Shown here: in pieces, positions 34,582 through 59,508 of the stretch
Layout: each line of letters begins with the position of its first letter
Numbering within the stretch: the first letter of the stretch is position 1
NCBI GenBank assembly: GCA_035079385.1
Contig: JAVHKY010000054.1
Location: 372,001 to 436,000 of the forward strand
Direction of reading: 5' to 3'
DNA length: 64,000 nt
DNA from: Aspidiotus rigidus
Taxonomy: Eukaryota; Arthropoda; Insecta; Hemiptera; Diaspididae
Program-made: the position numbers and the translations under genes
Notes under the pieces: generated by a model
What the model saw: only the letters and a program-made list of their open reading frames with translations
Told to the model about the DNA's origin: nothing
Databases searched by the model: none

Positions 34582-35730
34582 TCGCTTCTACTTTTATGAT
34601 CTGAAACAAGGATACCTGATAGAAACCGGCGTCATTATCGATGTTACTCAACCGACCTGTGGAGTTAAGCGTTACACGCAGCGACGTACATGATTACATC
34701 CAAGATCTGTAGCTGTTACGATGTTATTCTTATGATAGTGATATTATACTCCTGCTGCTAGAGAGTGAACTTGAATTACTTGTACTACTCTGCTGATGAT
34801 GATTTGCCGTTAGTGGTGACAAGAGGGTAGAACACTTTGAAGGAAACTTTCATTAAAGTTATAACAAAGTTCAGAAATAATTATCATTTATGAGTCTCAT
34901 CTCTGAGAAATATTGAAAAGAATTTAGAATTCTAACGTTATGGTTATGGCTGACATCTAGCGGCCGTATTCGAACTAAAAGATCTAGGAGAGAAATCCCA
35001 TGTCTCGAGCTGCTTGAACCTGAGTTTTGTCGTGAACGTCAAAAAGTATTTCCTCCATCATTTGAAACTCCTGCTCATCCTTTTCCGAGCTGCTCCTTTG
35101 TTACCTCTCATCAAAGAACACTAGATGGACTCAGCTACTACAAAATTCTCTCGTCACTTTTCTTTCACTCACCGTCTCTCTTTCAGAAAGTGTGTACCAT
35201 CGATTAAATCCCAAGGCAAGGAAAAATATGTTTCTGGGCGCTTTCATTGCAGAATGAATCATACATGCGAGTTACCTATGTTCATGTCACATTCAACGTA
35301 ATTAAAGCAAAAAGAGCTTTCGCCAAGTGAGCTTTCCTACTAGATATCTTCTCTTTTGCTCACAAAACAGCTCTGTAGTGTATTCTTCAACAGACATTGT
35401 TTTTCCTCTCGACAGAATTTTTTCTAGTATTTAATGAGAAAAAACAGTTAAGTATTTCAACAAATAAGAACTTAAACTTTCACAAGTACAACATAATTCT
35501 TGTAATTGGAAAATAACTTTTTTCACAAGAAAAAATTTAAAATTTCAAAATTAAGTACGAAAAATATTTTCTTATCGTTCATTAAAACCATATTTTCATT
35601 AGAAAAAATATAAAAAGGGATAGGTTGATAAGGCGAATTGCACAAATCGCAATCGTAAACAATGATTAAAAAGAAACATAACAAAATAATTAAAAACTCC
35701 TACGATTAGAAAGAAATTTTAGCCTCCTTC
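34582..35730. other. Intergenic, nothing recognised
   Basis: About 1.1 kb between the unknown gene's start and the 3' end of the TUTase-like gene, both on the minus strand. It should contain the promoter of the unknown gene and the 3' UTR of the TUTase-like gene. No open frame, repeat or RNA gene is evident. Confidence 0.5.
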
Positions 35731-38700
35731 TCATTGAGCATTTTTTTTCTCCAATAATTCTTCGGTTTCTTTACACAATTCGACGAACTCGACAAGTTTC
35801 CGAGTATTCTTTTTTTTCAAATTCATCGTCAAATTTTTAAATCTGTCAAACGGATCTTGCACACAAAATCCGTCATAGTCTCCTTGCACTTTAGAATGGA
35901 GCTGTCGGTCAAATTTCAATTGACGGTATCCTTTGAAAAATTTTTTTCTTCGTCGCATAAAACCATCGAAGCTACACAATACGAATCTCTCGACGGGAAT
36001 CTGACCGTAAAGAGTGAAAAATCCTTCTAAAAGCAGTCTACTAGATGAGAAACAAGAAGATTTCCAGTTGGAACGAACGAGATCAATATCTGGAATGGCA
36101 CAATTCCAACCTGAAAAACAGTCATAAATATAATTCGTTTCAATCGAAAGTATCGAAGAGCTTATTTTAGTGTGTTGAATACAATTCGTTGAAGCGAGAA
36201 TAATATTTTGAAAAATTAATGCCGATTGACGTTTTGGTAGTCACGAAGAAAAAAACGAAAACGAAGGTAGGCCTACATTGTTTTTTATTTTTCGAATAAA
36301 ATCTCGGCTAAGTTCACCATTCATTTTATTTATCCCAACGTTTCGAACACGTGATAAATGAAATAAATTGTGAACTTGGCCGAGATTTTATTTTAAAGAT
36401 GAATAGATAATTCCCGGTAAAATTTAAATCTGTCAATTGTTTTTTATAGGTTCGACGTTGTAACCCGAACATATGCCACACATGCACACACTTTACGTTT
36501 CAATGACAATTTATTTTTAGAGCAGAAAAAATTTGAAATATGCCACGTAAAATATGTGACAAAAAAAACAAATTTCTGCAAATTGAGTTTTGAAAAATCA
36601 TCAAACTCGATCTAATGAGTCATGTTCCAGATCTACGTGGATATTATTGTATTTCAATGTTATTTCAATCATCATAAGTCCACCCCTATGAAAACATGTA
36701 TTAAATTGAAAGACTCACTTTCAATGTTATAAATTCTTTGGTCAATGGGCATCATATCTCTAAGTTCTTCGACGGTTGGTATGAGATCAACTTGTACCAA
36801 ATAATACAAGACCAGCCAGGTTTGTACTATAGGTGGAAAATAAATTGGATCGTTCAATTCATTTTTAGCGAACCAATATTTCACGCCACATAAAACAAAT
36901 TTGACGCGTTGATCGAGATTCACGTACAGTCTGAAACATAGGAGAAGAATCCAAATATTAATCGCGCCTTTAATATATTAATCAAAACAAACATTGAAAA
37001 GAGATTAGGATTAGTAGTGAATCAAGTTTTTATGGTGGAACTAGAGTAAAAAATCCCGTCGTAGTACGAATTTCCGAAATCCCCAGACTCTAAAGATTTT
37101 CAACGTTATTGCAATTATTTCCCAAGGAAAATAAAGCTAAAGCTTTCGACTTGATTTGTGGGGTCAGAGATTTAAATATATTTGCATATTTTTGAATTCT
37201 CAAAATTCTAATACGAATCAGGTTATCTATCGATAAGTTGGAAGCATTAGAATTCAAATAAAATTGAGAAGTTCCAAAAAGTATTTTTATGAAGTTCATC
37301 AAGTTGTGATTACTGAAAATTGATATGTACATATTTATTTCTAATAGCAGAATATTTTAAGAAGAATTGATACTCTGTCAAAACTTACTTCACAAGCTTG
37401 CTGATCTGAGTAGAAATTCCACTTCGAAATTCTATTTCTCCTCTCAAATTTGTTTTATTATGTTTAAACTTGAGAATAGGAACTTGCACGTCGATCACAG
37501 GACACACTTCTTCGAACTCGCTGGGACGGCATCTCATTTCAGACGCGAATCTCTCAACCATACCACGCTGAAATTCGATGTTTGTATAAAGACTACCACA
37601 AAAAGAACAATCTGAAAAAAAAGTAGAGAAGAAGAAAAGAAAGTATAATAATTTGTAGATGAACAAATTTTTCAGAAATTGTTGTGCATTGAATTCGCTA
37701 TTTTTGAGATAAAAAATCATCAGAATACTTTGAATTATGCAAGGGAAAAATGTTTGCTCCTAAATATGTATCGATACCGCATTGCAAAAACCATAAGTAG
37801 AAATTGACGACAGAAAAAAAAAATGATTGATTAAAGAATACATTGACCAATTTCGATAAAGGAATCCAGCAATGCGAAGGAGTATTTTCTTCGAAAAAAA
37901 AATTCTATCGAAAAAATCTAAATAATTCAATAGGTAAAATCCTTTACAGCAGTATATTTTTTCATCAAAACTTTGTTCTGTATCGCAATTTTTGTAAGAT
38001 TCTTTCTATTAATAAAAATAGCGATATGCGAGCTCCAATACACAAAAAACAAGGTAATATGCAACCGAAACACTTTGTTTTGGTCATATCATACGCACAT
38101 CGGCCTAGCTTGTAAATGTTTAGGTGGACACTTGGAAAAACTATAGAAGACGTTAGCACATTGTACTCACCTACTTCCACATACAAATTGACAGCTGCGT
38201 CTTCTTGAGCCAAGCCTGTAAACCGGGATCCGTACAGATAAGTTTTAATATCTTTATCATCGTACAGAAAATTTGCCACCTCCGTGACTGAGTTTTTCAA
38301 TTCATCAACTTTTCTGGTTGTTTCGGTACAGTTTGCAATCGAATCGCAAAGATTCACCAAATTTCTCGCACCCGTCATCAGTTCTTCTTTACTCGTCACA
38401 TTTAATGGTTTGAGAAAACTTTGTTCTATTCCTGTAATAAGAAACACCTGGTTTTAGGCAGCTTCGTACGATTACTACGAGAAGAGTACAAATTATAACA
38501 AGCCTAAATACAAAAGTACGTTTTAAGTGTGAGAAATAATACTCATTAGTTTCATTTCATAAAAACTTGCTCTAATTTTCACACAACTGAAGTGGAAATA
38601 ATGATCAACCGAGTGTTTCGGTACATCGTACCATCTTCCGAGGAAAAATAAAATATTAGAGCGATTTTTTATGAAATCGAATACAGCACCTTTATGTAAA

Positions 38701-40755
38701 AGTCAAAACTATCACAAACAAGTACACACCCGAGAATTCGTTACTGTCTACATCCACTACGATGGTAGAGTCATTTTTATTCTCCCATTCTGCATATATT
38801 TCTGGTACAAAATGTTCCATGCGCATGAAAAAGTTTTTCGTCCTATAAATTTTTTTCAAAACGACAGAACAAAAGAGCATTGCTATAATTTGGAAAACGA
38901 AACATTTGCTGGTGCCGTCATAGTATGCGCTCTGTGTAATTACTGCATCCTACCGCTAGTGTGAAACTGATGCAATATGCGTTTTGTCTATGTATAATGG
39001 TGTGTAAGCCAGTTAGCAGGTGTACGTCACTCGTAAGTCTTCTGGCTAAATGACATGAATCTGGCAAGGAATAAATGACGTGTATTGCATCTATACACCC
39101 GTAAGCAATAGTCATCCACATGAGACCGGAAGGTGGACACTGGAACATCTTCCATTTTCTTTAATACTTCAATTTTGGTATCCAGCCACCAACGCTCCAC
39201 AGCCTGGTTGTGAGCGCCAATCAGCTCTAGCAGGTACACACTCACGGTAGAGCACACGAACGTACCAGAGCGGCTACTAAAACAGTGATGAACCTACAGA
39301 GTGCATACTATTAAGGCACCTATTTGCTTTCAGTAATTTTACAGCTTCTATGAAGCCAAAAATTGAAAAAATATTCTCTGTTGTATGACAGGAAAATTTT
39401 GATTAAATAGAATAAAGGTCGTATAATACGACCAAGAAGAGTTTTGAATTCTGTTATTTCAAAACTAGAACAATGTAAACGATGAAATGCGCAAAAGAAA
39501 ATCGTGTTGTGAGGAAGCGCCCTGCACTCACACCAGGAAAAGAGTGTTTCTGAAAATTCATAGGCAAAAAGTTTCAAACATCAAGAGAAAAAAAAACACA
39601 CCCCTACTAAAGGAGCATACTCGTAGAAAATAAATTGATACCGTCTGCTACATCAGTTACCATACCACAACTGATCTCCCAACTACATGAAAATATAGTA
39701 AAAATTATCAACCTCTTCCTACCGTAGATGAAATGAACCGGGCTGAAGGTGAAATAAGAATATTTAGAAACGCTCAAATAAAAAACTAACAGCTATGAAA
39801 AGAAAAACAAGCTACAAAAATTTGAACTTCGTATCTTCTTTCAAGACTCTTCATAATGAAAAAATATATTCACTTACTCTTTGAAGATGATTAGTTTCAA
39901 AAAATCAGGATTTTCTTTCATTTGTTTCATAATTAACGTGCCGGAGGGAATTCTCTTCAGAATGGCTTGGCGCATAGTACGATTAGATTTATTTTTTGCT
40001 CTCTGGATATCCAATTTTCGTAAACCTAATAATCAAAATAATACAGAAAAATAATGTACATACGGTTTGAAATAGAATAACAAGTCTGCACGATTTATGT
40101 TCTTTTCAATAATCTTAGTGGTGAGGAAGAAAATTGAAAATTTTAACACGTTTCACGATGCTGCAGGACGTTTTTCGAACACAAATATGTAACGTACGAA
40201 TTTTCGTTCTAGGGTAACAAAATAATGCATACTTTACGATCATGTAATCGAAACAGAATGATAATAAGATGCGAAGATGAAACAGGAAGAATCTTTAGCG
40301 AATAATTCACTCCGAAATGTCTGAGATGAAAAAACGAACATACTGTACACACTAAAGGCACAAGGTATTCATAGCAAAGAGGATGTATCACTCTAACTGT
40401 TCTTAAATTTTATAAGACAAGAAAAACCGAAATGAAAAACGAATTTAGTAAGTTACGTAACGGTAGCGCATTCGATTCTACTGCACGATACTGAAAAGAA
40501 CGCGCGCTGAAAGGAATGAGAAAAGGAGGATAGCAACAGGTTTGAGAACCAGAAAACGAGCTAAGCTTCATATTAATTCTCGTGGTTTTTCTCGTATTTA
40601 ACGTTAGTTATTGAAGGATCAACTATTCACCAGCAGGCGTTTTAACTGCTAGAATTATGAGTACACAAAAATGGAATCTCATTTTCCTTACGTAAGAAGA
40701 CTTCGACCGCGTACGGCCGATGAGTTTTCTTCCATCTCCAAGGATCTGCCTCCAT
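35731..40755 (-). CDS. TUTase / non-canonical poly(A) polymerase-like protein, probable pseudoenzyme
   Basis: Seven minus-strand exons join in phase: 40755-40692, 40025-39878, 38842-38730, 38431-38171, 37611-37389, 36930-36719 and 36110-35731, giving 466 residues from MEADPWRWKK. The family adds U or A tails to RNA 3' ends. The nucleotidyltransferase core is seen at about 172-194 (YLYGSRFTGLAQEDAAVNLY), followed by VPILKFKH at about 238, a central helical part (FPPIVQTWLVLYYLVQVDLI) and a PAP-associated domain at about 350-430 (LLEGFFTLYGQIP and CVQDPFDRFKNLT). In active members GS is followed ten residues later by D-x-D; here that position reads A-V-N. The third acidic residue after VPIxKF is E instead of D (GEIEF). 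So two of the three metal ligands look lost, and catalysis is unlikely unless my alignment is off. It may act as a binding scaffold. No RRM or zinc finger is visible. It is divergent from eL24, with 943 bases between starts. Confidence 0.82.
36295..36392. mobile_element. Tiny inverted-repeat element (about 98 bp) in an intron
   Basis: Ends aataaaatctcggctaagtt and its imperfect complement aacttggccgagattttatt, with tcaccattcattt and aaataaattgtg pairing further inside. It sits in the last intron (36111-36718) of the TUTase-like gene. Non-coding. Confidence 0.7.
39003..39300. other. Intron segment of unlike composition
   Basis: Part of the long intron (38843-39877) of the TUTase-like gene. 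It is less AT-rich than its surroundings. A minus-strand open stretch (GAHNQAVERWWLDTKIEVLK) looks peptide-like, but it has no family match and no clear splice sites that keep phase. Probably a fragment of a dispersed element. Confidence 0.3.
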
Positions 40756-41698
40756 TATTGCGATTCGAAAAATTCAATTCTATTTATGATTTCTGGTATG
40801 ATTCACTTTCTTATTTACTTCTCTACACGAAATGAAAACCTGCCAGCAAATGCAATAGGATACAACATTATAATGTCGAACTTACGAAATCGATGATTTT
40901 GTTTCACACAAACTACAAGTACGACAAAATTTTCAATGTATTACTCACGTTTGATGAAACAGTCCAGGGGAAACCAAGAGAGTCAACAAAACTATGTTGA
41001 TATTCTTCTTCTAGGATTCAACTTCGGCGGTTTCAAACACAACGCAAAATCTTGAGTCGTTTCCTAATTGTCTGCCTAATTAAGGAGCTAGAGCCTAATC
41101 GGTGCAGCTGAATGATGATAGTGTTGATAATAACCACAGATTCCAGAACTAGGGAAACTCGAAATTTAAAATAGAACTTTGGACTTTGATTCCATTCCAA
41201 TTTCCAAGCACGCTGCACGTTAATCAATAATCATTCCTGCGTCAACGGTCAACCATGCAAGAAGTCAAGAACGCAACGCAATTCGCAAATACAAAATATT
41301 GATAGTAGCGCTCACGAATGTTAAAAATTGTTACTAAGTAGCTATTTTTTTCCATCATTGTTCATGCACTGCATCATTGCATTCAAGTCTTGAACAGGGT
41401 TCTATAAAAAGTGGCCAGACGATAAGCTGATAGTTTTGAGTAAAAGGTCTATTGTGATCGTTTGAGAGATCTTATTCTCTAGATCGTTGGCTTGTCGCTT
41501 GGCCAGCTTTCACAGAACTCGATTTATTTTATTTTCCTTTATTCTAAAACTTGTGTGGCACCGCACCCTGATCGGCACCACGTTGAACAACTTCGCGTCT
41601 TCTCACTCGAATCTTTCGAATTTTCCTCTATCAGACGTATAGACTAGCCAACTGGAATTAAAAAATTATTATCCTTTCTCGTGAGACGGTGATCAAAA
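40756..41698. promoter_or_regulatory. Divergent promoter region between the TUTase-like and eL24 genes
   Basis: 943 bases separate the two start codons, which face away from each other. It contains pyrimidine-rich stretches close to the eL24 start (for example ttattttattttcctttatt near 41530), where a ribosomal-protein-type initiator would be expected, but I cannot fix a start site. No gene or repeat is seen. Confidence 0.35.
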
Positions 41699-43506
41699 AT
41701 GAAGTAAGTAGACTTGTATCCTATTACTTAATTCTAACTCTGTATTTCAGATGATCTTAAAACACTTCGCGTGATACATTTTATCAATAGATCTCCTACT
41801 TCAGATATTTCGATTTTCAATAAATTATGAACTTCGTTATTTTACAGGATCGGATTGTGTATCTACTCCGGGTACAAAATCTACCCAGGCCACGGCAAAA
41901 CACTCGTGAAAGCCGACGGCAAAGTAAGATACCTTCTCTCTTCATTAGAACACTTTCACATCATGACAAGAACGTCATCCTTATTTGAACTTGTTCTTAC
42001 CATGTTGTAGGTGTTTACCTTTCTGAATTCCAAATGTGAAAGATCTCATTTGATGAAGCGTAATTCAAGAAAGGTTACGTGGACTATGCTTTACAGGTAA
42101 AGTATTTTTAAAGATCTATAGAATGAGGTCCAGATGTGCCGGTGTGTCTGTTATCGAGAATTACAAGTGCAACCGAAAGTTTTTGTTGACTTCTTGGAGT
42201 ATGTGCGTTGGAAAGTTTTTTTTTTACTAAACTGACTCCTTTAGGGTCGATAGAGCTAAATTTAGATCGAATTTTGATCTACTTCTCTCAATTTTATCTC
42301 GTTTCATTCGATGATGTGTTTTTCTTCAAATTATTGGACACGTTGAAATACCCGTAATATTTGATTTGGAGTCGATCTATCTAGCAAACTTTTCAGGAGA
42401 ACGGAAATTTGATCGAAATTATGAATTAAAATACACATAATGTTAATGAGTACCTTCAACTGATTTCTCTTATTGAATTCACGTCAAAAGTAACGATTCC
42501 AAAAATTCAGTTTCTCGATTTGGCACATAAATTCCGTATTTCGATCAATTTAGCGTAAAATATAAATTCTACTCTTGTTTCATCTAGACGTAAACACAAA
42601 AAAGGTCAAGAAGAAGAGACGACGAAGAAGCGAGTTCGACGTATCAACAGAGGACAGAAAGCTATCGTCGGTGCTTCCTTGACGGAAATTCTCGCCAAGC
42701 GAAATATGAAACCTGAAGTCCGTAAAGCACAACGCGAACAGGCTATCAAGTAAATATAATCCTAATTTTGTGATAAAAGAGAGGAGCCGATGATTATCAT
42801 GTTTTCTTTCGACCCGTAGAATCCGTTGTTCCTCTTCCACAACTTGATTGGTTCTTTTCTCACTTCGTGTCACTGTTTGAATGACACGTGCAAAGTGGTT
42901 AATAATTGAGGGGGGTCCCCGATATGTCATCAATTGTTACTCCTGCAATTTTTAGGAATTCGAACGTATCTAAATTTCGTAGTACTATGCGACTCTTTCC
43001 GAGTTCACGAGAATCTAAAAATGGTCGCTTGAGTTGAGCTCACCGACACATTTTCTTCTTTGGCTAGTGCAATTCCACCTGAATAACAACAAATTAGAGA
43101 TTTTGGTATCGCAATCTTGCGTCCGACCACCACCAAGTGTTTCAAAGGATCGATCTCAAGAACCTTATTTTATCGTTGATTTTTTGTGCCTCCTCCTAAA
43201 ACTTGAGATCGAGGAAGGGGGGAAAATGAAGTATTATCTCACTTTAATTATTTTAGGTTTGGTTTCAATTTGTTTTAATCAAATTAATTTTTTGCAGAAT
43301 CGCAAAAGAAAAGAAAGCTTCTACGAAGAAACCGCCTCCACCACCCCAAGTCAAATCTAAGGTAAATTCCTATTATTCATTTTTTTTTTCTCCTCGTTCT
43401 ATATTTTAATTTGTTTACTATTCATTTCCAGCCCCAAAAACAGAAGATGAAATCAGCTAAGATGCAATCGAAAGGCGCGGCCCCGAGGGTTGGTGGTAAA
43501 CGATAA
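41699..43506 (+). CDS. RpL24: Ribosomal protein eL24 (RpL24)
   Basis: Structural protein of the large cytosolic ribosomal subunit. Six exons join in phase: 41699-41703, 41848-41923, 42011-42096, 42588-42749, 43298-43361 and 43432-43506, giving 155 residues, which is about the usual insect length. The N-terminal zinc-ribbon-like fold [20 protein letters not shown] and [15 protein letters not shown] are the family signature. Of the usual four ribbon cysteines only C6 and C36 are seen, as in animal eL24. Then come [19 protein letters not shown] and a basic tail ending APRVGGKR. The first coding exon is just five bases (ATG AA), as is common for ribosomal protein genes. All splice sites are GT-AG. 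Strong housekeeping expression is expected. Confidence 0.97.
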
Positions 43507-44831
43507 TTCTGTATCATCATTGTATATTGAAAATAAAGTAACTTTTTTAAGTTTCTATACGTCCTCTTGTCATCGTCGATTTTCTATTGTGCTTCTGAAA
43601 TAATCTTATGATGCGAACTGCGAGTTTCAATCATTTTTATTTCAACAACTAACACTAAATTCAACGCACTATTTACATTCATTCACTTAAAATTATCAAA
43701 ACAATTCGATACAATAATTATGTTTCAGTCACAAACATAATAAATCGATAATAATTACCTACATACATAAATCGAAAATAAAAAAATCAGAGATTCGAAA
43801 AGTACGTCACTATTTGTTCTATCTATGTTCTGGTGATTTAACGCTATAATGGTCTGCTTCAATTGTAAAGAAGACAAGTCACCCAATAAATTCTGACTTC
43901 CCTGTAGTTATTGCAATAACAAGAGCTATCCTATTGACGAAGCATTTTTTTTGTTCCAATACACATTGAGGAAGACAAAAATTTCGTGGTTTTCCAGGGT
44001 GAAAGAAATACATATGAATATAATATCGAACTTATAAAATTATTCTATGAGATAATGTTAGAATTATAAAGCTGTTTCTAGAAGCTAGCAACAACAATGG
44101 TAATACGACTCGAAAATCACAATCACTGTCATGCAAATAGATAAACACAATCGTCCTTAAATGATACCGCTTAAATTTAAACAGAAAATTCTAGATATCG
44201 AAACCTAGTACAGGAAGAAAACAAATGTGATCAAATTTTAAGTAGCTACACTTATATATCAACTATTCGCCTACCCAGTAGAACTGTTCATGTTGTCCGT
44301 CGTTAATCACAAATTATCCACATAAATAAAAATTAACAATAACAAAAATAAACGTGTAGCAATAATATGCACTCCCGTATCGAACGAAATAACAAAAGAA
44401 AATACTATTTCTGCACCTAATTCGTCTTAAATTAATAACAGCCATCGCGTAATGTTAAAAATGAATTTTAAAAAAATTGATCGAGAAAATTGGACTACTT
44501 AAGTATTATATAGAATATGGAAAAAAAAAAGTGATATCATCGTCCAAATACAATTTGCATAGAATTAGAAATTTGTACAAGATAGTTGAGATTATGAAAT
44601 TAAGAAGAGAATTTCAAATAAGTACTATGGCTCCTTTGTTCTTTTACTTTGTTCTTATTCAATTGTCATCTCCTACGTTCTGGATACAACTTCTGAGCTC
44701 GTCCTTCCCAATTCTGATCAACTTTGAAACGCTCGGTGCTCAATATCATCGAGGAAAATTCACTTCAACGGCCTGACATCCGTCAAGCTCCAAGGATATC
44801 GACCTCACATGATCGTATCATTCTTCGTCGT
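43507..44831. other. Convergent 3' region between eL24 and the mannosidase
   Basis: About 1.3 kb of AT-rich DNA between two convergent stop codons. Minus-strand polyadenylation candidates occur (TTTATT on plus near 43636), so much of it may be 3' UTR of the mannosidase. The plus-strand frame at 44477-44776 has no homology I can see. Confidence 0.45.
43532..43537 (+). terminator. Polyadenylation signal of eL24
   Basis: AATAAA in gaaaataaagtaac, only 25 bases after the stop codon, giving a very short 3' UTR as is usual for ribosomal protein mRNAs. Confidence 0.8.
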
Positions 44832-56930
<12,099 letters not shown>

Positions 56931-56939
56931 ACATGGAAA

Positions 56940-57790
56940 AAAGATACTTGAACATGAAAATATTATGCCGGATGTTCATTGATGGCTTGTTCCCACAGCA
57001 GCCACCGCCAATGGCAACGCTGCCAATAGTGGAGGAGGATGGTATATCCCTCCTGGGTACCGAGGAGGGGGATGCAGCAGTTAATAGACTGCTGGGTAAG
57101 TATTGGAAGGCTCCGGGCCCGGATGAGATATTCAGTCGACCCAGCACTGCTTGTTGAGACATTCAATGCAGCGGTCACTGCTGGAAAAAAGCCAGGCTAG
57201 CGTTGGTTGATAAAAAGGGTAAACCACCTGGCCTGCCATCCTCTTGTCGACCACTTTGTCTGCTGAACAATGCTGGGAAACTCCTGGAGAGAGTGATGGC
57301 GAATCGACTTTAGAGTTTTTTGAAGGAAAGAAAATCTCTAGTAGTCAGTAGGGTCTTCAAACTGGACGCTGTACATCTGATGCTGGTATCAGCAATAGCT
57401 ACGCGTCAGTTTTGCGCAGCCGTTCCTCTCGACATAAGGAATGCGTTCGACTCAATTCCATTGGAGAGGATATTGGAAGCCCTCATGGACGCAGAAGTGC
57501 CCGCTTACCTGCTCAAGATGATCAGCAGCTATCTTAGCTGTCGCAAAATCTAAGCAGAGACGTGTGCTGGTACACTAAAGCGCCTAATTATTTATGGGAG
57601 GCCGCGTGGGTCGGTCCTTAGGTAACTGTCGTGGTGCATTGCATTTAACAGGATCTTCATCGGATGTTAAGCTTGTCTGTTATGCGGATGACACACTGGT
57701 GGTGTGCACTGCCGAAACAAATGTAGCGGTAGAGCAGGGTAAACCGGGCTCTAGAGTTAGTGATGTGTTACGTCACACTGGTCCAGATTA
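56940..57790 (+). mobile_element. Degraded LINE reverse transcriptase (R1/Jockey-like)
   Basis: RT landmarks appear in order but in shifting frames: KAPGPDEI near 57110, a RPLCLLNNAGKLLERVM-like stretch near 57255-57300, VPLDIRNAFDSIPLERILE near 57423-57480, SSYLSCRKI near 57525 and KLVCYADDTLVVCT near 57670-57710. These are palm and catalytic motifs of non-LTR retrotransposon ORF2. Stops and frameshifts between them make it inactive. Nothing of an endonuclease or gag-like domain is seen upstream. Confidence 0.85.
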
Positions 57791-58074
57791 GGAAAATTGC
57801 GGTCAAAACCATGAAGAAAAAGTTATCGAGAAGTGCCTATATTTTTATGTAGAATTGTTCTTGAGAATAAATAGGTAAACAAAATATTGCAGTACTTCCA
57901 CCAAAATAACTTTTGTTCTTACAGTTATTCCTTATTTTTTCAAAAGAATTGGTATAAACTATGAGAAAAGTGCTCAATATAGGCATACACTTGAATTCTA
58001 TATTCTGACTTCAAAACTGATTTTCTTGTCGTCGACTTTTTGACATGTTCCATGTCTTTTCTCTCGCCGGACCC

Positions 58075-58455
58075 CGATTTTGAAACTCGCGAGTACACCC
58101 CGCGTAATAATAATAAATAATTAAATAATTAATATAATTAATAATTAGAAAATCTCTACCCCGTGGGTGATTCAGAAATTCGCGAGTACACCCCGCGTAA
58201 TGATAATAAATAATTATATTAATTAATTAATTAATAATTAAATAATTAAATAATTGAATAATTAAATAATTAATTACCGTGCGTCCGTGCACATCTCTAC
58301 CCCGCGGGTGATTCAGAAATTCGCGAGTACACCTCGCGTAATAATAATAATTAATAATTAATAAATAAATAAATAAATAATTAAATAAATAAATAATTAA
58401 ATAAATAAATAAATAATTAAATAATTAATATAATTAATAATTAGAAAATTTTCTA
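58075..58455. repeat. Tandem repeat: GC core units separated by AT-rich spacers
   Basis: Three copies of a core reading ttcgcgagtacaccccgcg (first copy ctcgcgagtac, third cacctcgcg) start near 58086, 58178 and 58319. Two are preceded by atctctaccccg and ggtgattcagaaa. Spacers are (aat/aaat)-rich with taattaataatt patterns. Copy B-type dispersed repeat text follows at 58440-58510. Confidence 0.75.
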
Positions 58456-59234
58456 AGTCCCTCTTCCTATCATATATGGCTGGATAGTCGAAATTTTTCC
58501 AAGTCCCCTAGACTTGAATTGTCTCATACCATTCCAATACAACAGCGAGATCGCTCGTTCGCCCCACGAAAGTTGATACCTCAAAATATAGAACACCCAC
58601 AATTACCTCAAAATATTTCTCATACAAGACTTATACGACGCCAAGATAGGTAAAGGGGTAAACGAATAATATCTCACGAACACTTGACCTAGTAGAAGCC
58701 TAGACTGAAATATTTCAAGATGACTGATAAAATATAAAAGACATGGAACATGATTTTCATTTATTTGGCTATGCCAGAAAATTTTTTTATTTTATGTAGA
58801 AAAGTGCGTCGCAAAAAGTAATTGATTATGCTGTTGAGGAAATGTTCATCTTATTAACTCAAGTCGCAGTTACAGCGAGCTATGTTATAGCTGAGGTAGG
58901 TGATTGTTGCACATATTTGATTGATTTCCTACGTATTTCTGAGTGTATTGGAAAATTAGCTTGAAAGATGCCAAATATACGCCCCTCCCTGAAGATACCG
59001 TCGGCTTCATAAGCTTCAAAAGATGATTTGTCCGCTTTTTTTTGTTTTTTTTTTTTCATTCTTAAAACCTCTACTTTTGAATGTAATGATTTCTGAGATT
59101 GGAATTTCAATAGTTATCCCGAAAGACACAATTTTCAAGTGATAAACCCAACTAATTGGGTATAAAGTAGGAGCTTCATGGACTAGAACTAATTGCGTCA
59201 ATGGAGAATCAGAACTTGATTCGGTGAAGCATTA

Positions 59235-59508
59235 AGGCGATGTCGCGAACGCTCACTGAGGGCTCCGTCCAATGTATTTGTTTATGGATGAAAATCAGAA
59301 AATATTTTCAACAAAGTAGATATTTGAGAGTGGTCACAAATTAAAGAAAATTTTAATCTCTACAACTTTCATTCTTATGATTTTTTTCGTAGAAATTCCT
59401 TTTAAGAAGATATTTGAAAAAGAAAACTTCAAATTGTAATGTTGCGTAAATGCACACTGATAACACAAACCCTCAGTGAGCGTTCGCGTCGGTTCGCGAC
59501 ATCGCCTT
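59235..59508. mobile_element. MITE, 274 bp, TTA target duplication
   Basis: Left end aggcgatgtcgcgaacgctc matches, in complement, the right end around gagcgttcgcg and cgcgacatcgcctt, the right arm having a 10-base insertion. TTA flanks both sides (59232-59234 and 59509-59511). A 3-bp TTA duplication fits PIF/Harbinger-type elements. The interior is non-coding. Confidence 0.8.

Noticed and set aside
39027..39257. Extra exon of the TUTase-like gene
   Set aside because: The exons at 40025-39878 and 38842-38730 already join in phase (codon GAG). Adding this block would need unsupported splice sites.
42580..43360. Frames overlapping eL24 (minus 42580-42933, plus 43034-43360)
   Set aside because: They overlap or run into the verified eL24 exons and introns and lack any family resemblance.
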